Positions 58,053-64,000 of a DNA stretch of 64,000 nt are shown here, in pieces (position 1 is the stretch's first letter; every line of letters begins with the position of its first letter). Both the position numbers and the translations under genes were made by a program. The stretch is from Candidatus Desulfofervidaceae bacterium (GTDB lineage: Bacteria; Desulfobacterota; Desulfofervidia; Desulfofervidales; Desulfofervidaceae): NCBI GenBank assembly GCA_027064585.1, contig JAMOPI010000033.1:1-64000 (forward strand), in the 5' to 3' direction. A model generated the notes under the pieces. It was given only the letters and a program-made list of their open reading frames with translations, ran no database searches and was not told where the DNA came from.

Positions 58053-59000
58053 TTAATCTTTTTGTAATACTACGAAATTAAAAGCTCCATATCCACCTTT
58101 GGTTTCCTCTAACTCTATCTTAAACAATTCCATAACCAAAGGAAATAATTCTTCACACCATTTTACCTTAACTTCAAATCTCTTTTTAGGAGATAGAGAA
58201 TTTGCCATTTCAATAAGATAAGGGCTAATAGGTCTCAGTCCAACATCCCAAAAAGTTAAGGTAGTTTTACCCAAATAGGTCTCATATTTTTTAATTTTTA
58301 AATTTGTATTCTTTTCAATCTCTTTTTCAAACTCATCTAAATCTTTTACCCACATTAACGTTTCTGCCCTATTTCGATTTATCAACTTCCAAAATTCAGA
58401 TATTTTAGATAACTTATAACTTCTACAAAATTCTAAAAATTTCTTATTAGGAAAAACTATTACTATTTTCCCTTTTCCAACGAGATTTTGTTCCCAATTA
58501 TTCAAAACTCCAATAGGATCTTTCAACCAATATAATATATTAGAATAAACTAAATCAATTTTTTTATCTTGAAAATCAAGAGGATTATTAGCATCTGCTT
58601 TTTTCACTTCCTCAATAAATCCTAATTGATAAGCTTGTTTCAGCAAAGTTTCCTTAATGTCTATTGCTAGAACTATTTTTTTGTCAGGGGTAGAATTTAC
58701 ATAATAGGAAATTTTAACATCATCTTTTACTACATCATAAATATCTTTACCCTTCCAAAATCCTTCAGTATTAACATTATAATACCAATCATATTCTGGT
58801 TTAAATCTCCCTCCCAAAGTCATGAATGTAAAATACCCATTTCCTACTCCTACCTCAAGAATTCTATTTCCCAATAAAAGTTCTTCCCCAATAAGGATAG
58901 ACGCTCTGGTATTCCAAACAACTTTTTCCATCCTCAACCATTCCATATATAAAAATTCTTTTAATCTATTTTCTACTTTCTCTTCTTCTCTAACCCTCAT
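58053..59000 (-). CDS. Class I SAM-dependent methyltransferase
   Basis: This 315-residue protein has the SAM-binding motif ILEVGVGNGYF (47-57) and an acidic motif II region KKIVLAIDIKETLLKQA. The motif IV/post-IV region is KKIDLVYSNILYWLKDP. The N-terminal charged helix and the C-terminal extension differ from ubiquinone-type methyltransferases. It lies 22 bases after the radical SAM gene. A sugar or amino-acid N- or O-methylation in the glycan pathway is plausible but not shown. Confidence 0.65.
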   Translation of the reverse strand: MRVREEEKVENRLKEFLYMEWLRMEKVVWNTRASILIGEELLLGNRILEVGVGNGYFTFMTLGGRFKPEYDWYYNVNTEGFWKGKDIYDVVKDDVKISYYVNSTPDKKIVLAIDIKETLLKQAYQLGFIEEVKKADANNPLDFQDKKIDLVYSNILYWLKDPIGVLNNWEQNLVGKGKIVIVFPNKKFLEFCRSYKLSKISEFWKLINRNRAETLMWVKDLDEFEKEIEKNTNLKIKKYETYLGKTTLTFWDVGLRPISPYLIEMANSLSPKKRFEVKVKWCEELFPLVMELFKIELEETKGGYGAFNFVVLQKD

Positions 59001-59022
59001 CCTACACCTTCCTATAAGCTTC

Positions 59023-60141
59023 CTATTCTCCTATAACTTGTTTCCTTCCTACATAATTTCTTACAAGAATCTCCCGCCCATTTACAATTGCTTTTTCAGA
59101 AACCTCTGTTTTGCGTGGATAATAACATTTTCTACATACCTCTATCTCTTTAAATCCTTGCGGCTTTTTGTGAATATCTCTAACTCTATTTATCTTTTCT
59201 CCGTGCCAAATGTCATACACGCTTTCTTTATTTACATCTCCAATTATATATTCTCCCTCTTCATCATTTGCACAAAGCAATACTTTACCATCGCTACCAA
59301 TAGTAAGCCGTTGATAAATTTGCGGGCAAGAAAAATTCTCTTCATACACAATTTTTTTGTCTTTTCTTAAATAATCTATCAAAGGGTTAAATGCCACCAA
59401 GTCAGTTAGTGGGGCAAATGTATTGTAATATTCTGCAGGGTTTTCCCTTATAGCAGGCCAAATAGTTTGGACCTTTATTACAGGTTTTATTAAATTATGC
59501 TTTTCACGGTATTCTTTTATCTTTTTTAGATTTTCAAGAATCCAGTTAAATTTCAAAGGTTTTCTAATACTTTCATACACTTTACCTATGCCATCTATTG
59601 AAATGCTTATCCAATCTATACCTGCATCTACCATTTTTTTAAAAAAATCTAAAGTTAATTTACTTCCATTTGTAAGGGTTGAAATTTCTTGTATACCTTT
59701 TTCTTTGGCATATTTTATGGCGTTTAAAAAATTAGGATGAAGGGTTGACTCTCCTCTCAAGCTTAGTCTTATGGCGTAAACCTTTCCCGCAATTTCATCT
59801 ATTATTTTTTTAAAAAGTCCAAGGTCCATAAATTGTCTTTTTACTTTCTTTTTAAACTCTTCCGTAATGGTATAACACATAGGACAAGAAAGATTACAGG
59901 CAGATGAGAGTTCTATATCTACCAGAAGAGGATATTCTCTGACTATTTTTTTCTTTGGAAGCTCTATCCAAAGTCTTCGGTATTCTTTATATTCTTCCTC
60001 CCACCCATGGGCAAGTTTTTCAAAAAAGGCCTTTTCTCTCTCTGGCGTATCAAGATTAAAATGACCTTTGCTTATGGGAATAGTAGTATTCCCTTCTTTG
60101 ATTTCTGTATTAAAAAAACTCTGCGAAAGAGGAATAGACAT
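59023..60141 (-). CDS. Radical SAM protein with SPASM-like C-terminus
   Basis: This 372-residue enzyme binds a [4Fe-4S] cluster through Cys82, Cys86 and Cys89 in SACNLSCPMCY (C-x3-C-x2-C). It has a GGE-equivalent LSLRGESTLHP and the ISISIDGIGKVYESIRKPL strand. The C-terminal part holds FSCPQIYQRLTIGSDGKVLLCANDE and EVCRKCYYPR, which matches auxiliary-cluster (SPASM/twitch) proteins. Related enzymes dehydrogenate, epimerise or deaminate sugars and peptides. Its position between the FemAB-like and methyltransferase genes suggests action on a glycan intermediate. The substrate is unknown. Confidence 0.8.
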   Translation of the reverse strand: MSIPLSQSFFNTEIKEGNTTIPISKGHFNLDTPEREKAFFEKLAHGWEEEYKEYRRLWIELPKKKIVREYPLLVDIELSSACNLSCPMCYTITEEFKKKVKRQFMDLGLFKKIIDEIAGKVYAIRLSLRGESTLHPNFLNAIKYAKEKGIQEISTLTNGSKLTLDFFKKMVDAGIDWISISIDGIGKVYESIRKPLKFNWILENLKKIKEYREKHNLIKPVIKVQTIWPAIRENPAEYYNTFAPLTDLVAFNPLIDYLRKDKKIVYEENFSCPQIYQRLTIGSDGKVLLCANDEEGEYIIGDVNKESVYDIWHGEKINRVRDIHKKPQGFKEIEVCRKCYYPRKTEVSEKAIVNGREILVRNYVGRKQVIGE

Positions 60142-60159
60142 TTTTACCTCCTATCTCCT

Positions 60160-61158
60160 TTAAGTTTTATCTTTAGTTTTATCTTTTCTCACCTGAAAAT
60201 ATTTCTTTAAATCCCCTCCAAACGAAAGTTTAAACCAGCCTCTCTGTGGACTGTTCACACCTTCCATATTTACCCGGCAAATTCCTTTCTCCGAAAGAAT
60301 TCTGAATGTTTCCCATATACAAAAGGTAGCATCATGTCTCGTCATTTTATCCCGTAAACCTGCGGCAAAGAGATAAATACTTTCATTTAAAAGGTAGCTA
60401 AATACGGTTATATAGCTCAGCTCTCCTTTATAATTTTTTACTCCTGTCATAATACCTATGTTTTTATTTATGATGTTTTTTATGACATCACAAAGTCTAG
60501 TTAAAAAAGACTCCTTCACTTCTACTCCTTGTTCCTGCATCATTTGGGCATAGTAATCAGTAAAAAGAGAGGTATTTTTACTTTCTAATAATACAATTTG
60601 AGAACCTTTTTTTATGGAATTTTTAACATCTGCTTGTCTTTTATTTTCCATATTTTTAAAAAGTTCCATTTTTTCATAAGACTTTTTTAGAAAGAATTCT
60701 GATATATCAATAAAGCTAGTATATTTTAAGATTAAATTAAATTTGTCCTTTGGATTAGAAGAATGGTAATTATGCCATAAAAAAGGGCGCAAATCTTCAA
60801 AGAATGGGCTTAAACTCATTTCTATTTTGCTGAATTGCTTGTCAAATTCTTCTATGACAAATTCTGTAATCTCAAATTCTTCAAACCTTTTTCTTACAGT
60901 TTTTTTATCAGGAACCGGCAAGAACATAATTCCATTATAAATAACAAGGTCATCTATTTCACATCCACTTTCATCCTCCGTCAATATTACAGAAACACCT
61001 GCTCTTATCTGGTCTCCCTTAAGAACAAAATAATTTTTATATTTCCTACCTACAGCATCCAGATAGCGGATATCACAAAAAACTGTAAATTGAGGAGACT
61101 CTGACATTATTTGATTCCATTTTTCTCTATCTGCCTCAACTAATTTATATTTCGGCAT
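60160..61158 (-). CDS. FemAB/GNAT-type aminoacyl- or acyltransferase-like protein
   Basis: This 332-residue protein resembles the double-GNAT FemAB family, which moves amino acids from aminoacyl-tRNA onto peptidoglycan precursors, and related acyl-CoA N-acyltransferases. The C-terminal half has the characteristic run ESIYLFAAGLRDKMTRHDATF, then WETFRILSEKGICRVNMEG, and ends GWFKLSFGGDLKKYFQV, matching the K-x-x-F-G-G-x-L terminus of the family. Its start shares one base with the stop of the DUF4910 gene. In this island an aminoacyl or acyl group could be put on a sugar amino group. The lysine-rich end KDKTKDKT is unremarkable. Confidence 0.65.
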   Translation of the reverse strand: MPKYKLVEADREKWNQIMSESPQFTVFCDIRYLDAVGRKYKNYFVLKGDQIRAGVSVILTEDESGCEIDDLVIYNGIMFLPVPDKKTVRKRFEEFEITEFVIEEFDKQFSKIEMSLSPFFEDLRPFLWHNYHSSNPKDKFNLILKYTSFIDISEFFLKKSYEKMELFKNMENKRQADVKNSIKKGSQIVLLESKNTSLFTDYYAQMMQEQGVEVKESFLTRLCDVIKNIINKNIGIMTGVKNYKGELSYITVFSYLLNESIYLFAAGLRDKMTRHDATFCIWETFRILSEKGICRVNMEGVNSPQRGWFKLSFGGDLKKYFQVRKDKTKDKT

Positions 61159-62486
61159 TATTTCTCCTCCTTGCGAAGAAGGAGTCCCTTGTTTTCTAAT
61201 TCTACAGCGATTTCATAAATATCTTGTAAATTGATCTTAAGCTTTTTGCTTATATTATACAAGCTTGTGTTTCCGTCACAATAAAACATCAAATAAAGAG
61301 CTATTTCATGTCTTTTCAACCTACTTTCCGGTAAAAATGCCCCTCCTAATTTTGGATAAAGATCATATTTACTTAAAAACACCTCACAGTGTTTTTTAGT
61401 TGCTTCATAAAAAATATTTTTATCAAGATAATTTAAAATAAGATGAAGATATAGATTTAAAGACTGATTTATAAACTCAGCCCTTACAAAGTTTAAATCA
61501 TCCAAAGAAGTATGATAATAGGGATATTCATAATATTTATCTTTTGTAATGGTAATACAGTTGATTCTAAAAGCTTGAGAAGAATACTGCCTTTCATCAC
61601 TTCCAGCTAAAGAAAAAGGATATTTTATAAAATCATTTATGCCCAAATCAGCAAAGACATCCTCCACCATTTGGTTAATTTCATCTTTTTCATCAAAAGA
61701 CATTTTGTACCCAAACTTTCCTGGACCTCCACAGGTTGTAATAACTAAACCCATATCTATGTTCTTCATCTCTTTTTCATTATGGGCACAGTAACTTATA
61801 GCACCTATCGTTTCTGGAACAAAGATAATTCTATACGAATAATTTAGTCTTTTTTGGTGTTTAAGCAGCTCTCTTGCGATAAAAACAGTAGTAATTATGC
61901 CACTTAAGTTATCGTTTGCCAGATTAGGATGGCAGATGTATGTGGAGATAAGATACTCCTTTTTACTTTTTCCTTTTATAAGGACTTCTCCTATACTTAA
62001 AGAGCCTTTTTTAAAAGTTGCATCTATAAAAACCTCATAATTCTCATCTTCTCTGAAGTATTTTTTAAGATGGTTATAACTCAAGCAAAAACCCCAATTT
62101 TGAGTGTAATAAAAAGTTCTATATGGAATAGCTTCTTTTAAATTAGGTAAGTAATAAAGGTGTTTTTGAAGTTCAGAAAAAGATAAAATTTTGTGAACAG
62201 GCTGAGAATAAAACACAACATGAAGGGGATTATTTTTATAGTCAAGGATGACTTCTCCCTTACTGTTTTTTATCCATGCCTCTTTTATTTCCCATTCAGG
62301 TGGAATAACCCAGTCATAAACGTTTTCCCCTGAAGGATATTCAACTATATTTAATTCTGGCACTAACCCTTGTAAAATTTTTAATGTTTTACGCGTTCCT
62401 TCACCCGTAATACTCCTAGGAATGGGAAACAATTTTTTTAAGAGTTCATTTATTTCTTTGGTATAGTCCACCTTTAACAGCTTCAT
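61158..62486 (-). CDS. DUF4910-family zinc-peptidase-like protein with winged-helix C-terminus
   Basis: This 442-residue protein of the DUF4910 family has a fold like M28 zinc aminopeptidases and a C-terminal winged-helix-like domain (about 370-442, TSLYNISKKLKINLQDI). Metal-ligand-type motifs are STYICHPNLANDNLSG, FVPETIGAISYCAHNE and AGSDERQYSSQAFRI. The N-terminus has FPIPRSITGEGTRKTLKIL, conserved in the family. Such genes recur in nonulosonate and other surface-glycan clusters, but their reaction is unknown. The start overlaps the neuB stop by four bases. Confidence 0.75.
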   Translation of the reverse strand: MKLLKVDYTKEINELLKKLFPIPRSITGEGTRKTLKILQGLVPELNIVEYPSGENVYDWVIPPEWEIKEAWIKNSKGEVILDYKNNPLHVVFYSQPVHKILSFSELQKHLYYLPNLKEAIPYRTFYYTQNWGFCLSYNHLKKYFREDENYEVFIDATFKKGSLSIGEVLIKGKSKKEYLISTYICHPNLANDNLSGIITTVFIARELLKHQKRLNYSYRIIFVPETIGAISYCAHNEKEMKNIDMGLVITTCGGPGKFGYKMSFDEKDEINQMVEDVFADLGINDFIKYPFSLAGSDERQYSSQAFRINCITITKDKYYEYPYYHTSLDDLNFVRAEFINQSLNLYLHLILNYLDKNIFYEATKKHCEVFLSKYDLYPKLGGAFLPESRLKRHEIALYLMFYCDGNTSLYNISKKLKINLQDIYEIAVELENKGLLLRKEEK

Positions 62487-63538
62487 TCTTCAAGCATTTC
62501 CCATTTTAGGATTTCATCTTCTCCTATATCCCTTCTTGCCCTTTTTCCTATTACCTCTTCTAAAAATTTTGGACTTATGCCGTAGGCTGGTCGTTTAAAA
62601 ATTAAATCTTCTTTTTGAATAACCTTCCCCTTAGGAATAAAGTTTTTAGCTACAATACTTCTTCTGGCATTTTTACGCGAAATTTCCTCAGAAGAAAGAG
62701 GCTGTTTTTTGAATTGACCAATAATATTAAAGATTCTCTCTAAATTGTGTTTAAACAATTTTAAGTCTCCTTTATCCATGGCGTGATAATGGTCATTACC
62801 TGGCAGTGTTTTATCAAAAGTAAAATGTTTTTCTATCATTTTGGCTCCAAGCAACACGGCTATCTCTAGAACCTTCATATCCTTTGGCAGAGTATGGTCT
62901 GAATATCCTATAATTTTATCTGGGAATTTTCTCTTTAAATCTAAAATCATTCCAAGATTAGCATCTTCTTCTTTAGTGGGATAATTTAACACACAGTGAA
63001 GAAGAGCAAGCGGATTTCCATATTTTTCTATCCATGATACTGCTTCTTCTATTTCCCATAAATAAGAGGCTCCTGTAGAGAGAATAATAGGCTTACCAAA
63101 TTGGCAGATATATTCTATAAAAGGTTTGTTAGTAATATCCGCAGACGCAATTTTAAAAGCAGGCATCAAATCATTTAAAAACTTTGCACTCTCAAAATCA
63201 AAGGGCGTGCTTAAGAACTCTATTCCTACTTTATCACAGTATTTTTTCAATTCCTCGTATTCTTTTTTCCAAAATTTATCGTATTTTTTAAAAAGTTCAT
63301 ATTGACTTGTAGTTGGCTCTTTAGTAGTATCCCAATATGCAGGTGAATATTTAGAAGCAAGTGTTTCTGCTTTGTAACTTTGAAATTTAATCGCGTCTGC
63401 CCCTGCTTCTTTTGCCTCGTCTATCAGCCTTTTGGCTAATTCCATACTACCTTCGTGATTTACACCTGCCTCTGCTATAATGTAAGGAAATGACAAAAAA
63501 GAAGATAATTTACCTTTAAAAAGTTTCTGTATTTTCAT
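62483..63538 (-). CDS. neuB: N-acetylneuraminate/legionaminate/pseudaminate synthase (NeuB family)
   Basis: This 351-residue enzyme condenses phosphoenolpyruvate with a six-carbon amino sugar to give a nine-carbon nonulosonic acid. The TIM barrel contains IIAEAGVNHEGSMELAKRL, GADAIKFQSYKAETL, FLSTPFDFESAKFL, IASADITNKPFI, LSTGASYLWEIEEAV, GYSDHT and the metal-binding GAKMIEKHFTFDKTLPGNDH. A C-terminal SAF/antifreeze-like domain (about 290-351) starts RRSIVAKNFIPKG. Whether the product is sialic, legionaminic or pseudaminic acid cannot be read from the sequence. The adjacent SpsG/PseG-like gene favours a 2,4-diacetamido sugar, i.e. the latter two. Confidence 0.9.
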   Translation of the reverse strand: MKIQKLFKGKLSSFLSFPYIIAEAGVNHEGSMELAKRLIDEAKEAGADAIKFQSYKAETLASKYSPAYWDTTKEPTTSQYELFKKYDKFWKKEYEELKKYCDKVGIEFLSTPFDFESAKFLNDLMPAFKIASADITNKPFIEYICQFGKPIILSTGASYLWEIEEAVSWIEKYGNPLALLHCVLNYPTKEEDANLGMILDLKRKFPDKIIGYSDHTLPKDMKVLEIAVLLGAKMIEKHFTFDKTLPGNDHYHAMDKGDLKLFKHNLERIFNIIGQFKKQPLSSEEISRKNARRSIVAKNFIPKGKVIQKEDLIFKRPAYGISPKFLEEVIGKRARRDIGEDEILKWEMLEE

Positions 63539-63547
63539 TTTTACTCC

Positions 63548-64000
63548 TCAAAATTTTATGTCATTGCCTTGGTCTTTCCAGTCTTCATATTTATCTAAAA
63601 TTAACCTAGAAACTCTATATAGTCCCTTTCTTATCTCTTTAGCTACTTCTTGAAGTTCTTTATTCAATTGCTGGCGGAGACTGTAATTTTCAACTAATTT
63701 AATAATAGTATTTATAATACATTGATCACTTACTTCAGAAGCTATGCCTAAATATCTAATTGCTGGATGGACAGCTGCAAAGGTATGCCCTGCCTCTCTA
63801 ATATTTTGTCCAATTACAATCAAAGGAGTTCCTAACGCAACCACTTCATACACCATCCGTCCATTAGCGATTATAGCTATATCTGCTTCAAATATATAAG
63901 GTGCCATCCAAGTAACATCAGTCACTACTTTTATACATTTACTTAACGTTGACTTTTCTATTAAATTTAAAAGTCTTTTTTTTCTCTCTTCACTATAACC
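63548..64000 (-). CDS. SpsG/PseG-like nucleotide-sugar hydrolase, C-terminal part
   Basis: The frame is open to the window edge and continues outside; about 150 C-terminal residues are visible. The sequence runs from GYSEERKKRLLNLIEK at the edge through MAPYIFEADIAIIANG, RMVYEVVALGTPLIVIGQN and REAGHTFAAVHPAIRYLG. This GT-B C-terminal domain with an S/NGR-x-x-YE-x-x-ALG-x-P pattern matches PseG/SpsG-like proteins. These remove UDP from a diacetamido sugar before NeuB acts, and are often fused behind a CMP-nonulosonate cytidylyltransferase. A GTG at 63925 is an internal codon, not a start. The gene precedes neuB by nine bases. Confidence 0.7.
   Translation of the reverse strand, partial: GYSEERKKRLLNLIEKSTLSKCIKVVTDVTWMAPYIFEADIAIIANGRMVYEVVALGTPLIVIGQNIREAGHTFAAVHPAIRYLGIASEVSDQCIINTIIKLVENYSLRQQLNKELQEVAKEIRKGLYRVSRLILDKYEDWKDQGNDIKF

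Noticed and set aside
63548-63925. Treating the GTG at 63925 as the start of a 125-residue protein
   Set aside because: The frame stays open to the window edge with family-like sequence upstream, so this is the C-terminal part of a longer gene.

Overview
The window looks like chromosomal DNA of an anaerobic, sulfur-metabolising and probably thermophilic bacterium of the deltaproteobacterial / Thermodesulfobacteria / Desulfofervidota type. The main evidence is a DsrC with both functional C-terminal cysteines, an EF-Tu carrying a four-cysteine insertion, zinc-binding forms of S4, S14, L33 and L36, an AMP-forming acetyl-CoA synthetase, two MoeA proteins and a lysine/glutamate-rich proteome. Genus cannot be read from the sequence itself.

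Layout. (1) 1-430 holds the start of an IS5-like transposase running off the left edge and, facing it, a short in-frame remnant of a GspE/PilB-type ATPase C-terminus. (2) 455-2551, minus strand: yqeY, rpsU and an unlinked trpB2. (3) 2640-34905, minus strand: one almost gapless translation/transcription super-cluster. Read in its own direction it runs tRNA-Thr, Tyr, Gly, Thr, tuf, rpmG, tRNA-Trp, secE, nusG, rplKAJL, rpoBC, rpsLG, fusA, tuf, the S10 operon, the spc operon with secY-adk-map-infA-rpmJ, and the alpha operon ending in rplQ. A consensus-like promoter lies in the rpoC-rpsL gap and a hairpin attenuator in the rplL-rpoB gap. The two tuf genes are almost identical. (4) 35075-46383, mostly plus strand: a GT2-like glycosyltransferase, convergent ychF with tRNA-Ala, then moeA, an MNT-HEPN pair with a +1 frameshift in HEPN, a MoeA/substrate-binding fusion, smc and ftsY. 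(5) 46439-48757, minus strand: dsrC and acs, each with its own promoter. (6) 48852-64000, minus strand and visibly more AT-rich: a surface-glycan island.

The island is the most interesting part. At its upstream end it carries an SpsG/PseG-like nucleotide-sugar hydrolase (partial), NeuB nonulosonate synthase, a DUF4910 zinc-peptidase-like protein, a FemAB/GNAT-type aminoacyltransferase-like protein, a radical SAM/SPASM protein and a SAM methyltransferase. At its downstream end it carries two paralogous CgeB-like glycosyltransferases flanking an 1110-residue protein that joins a bacterial sialyltransferase-like domain (DEG, KPHP and ST motifs), a GT2 domain and a TPR tail, then a WecB-type epimerase and a 610-residue methyltransferase/glycosyltransferase/TPR fusion. 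The two giant proteins share nearly the same C-terminal TPR cassette. My inference is that the island makes a legionaminic- or pseudaminic-like sugar, possibly decorated with an amino-acyl and a methyl group, and transfers it through TPR-tethered multi-domain transferases. Only the individual families are supported by sequence; the pathway is a hypothesis.
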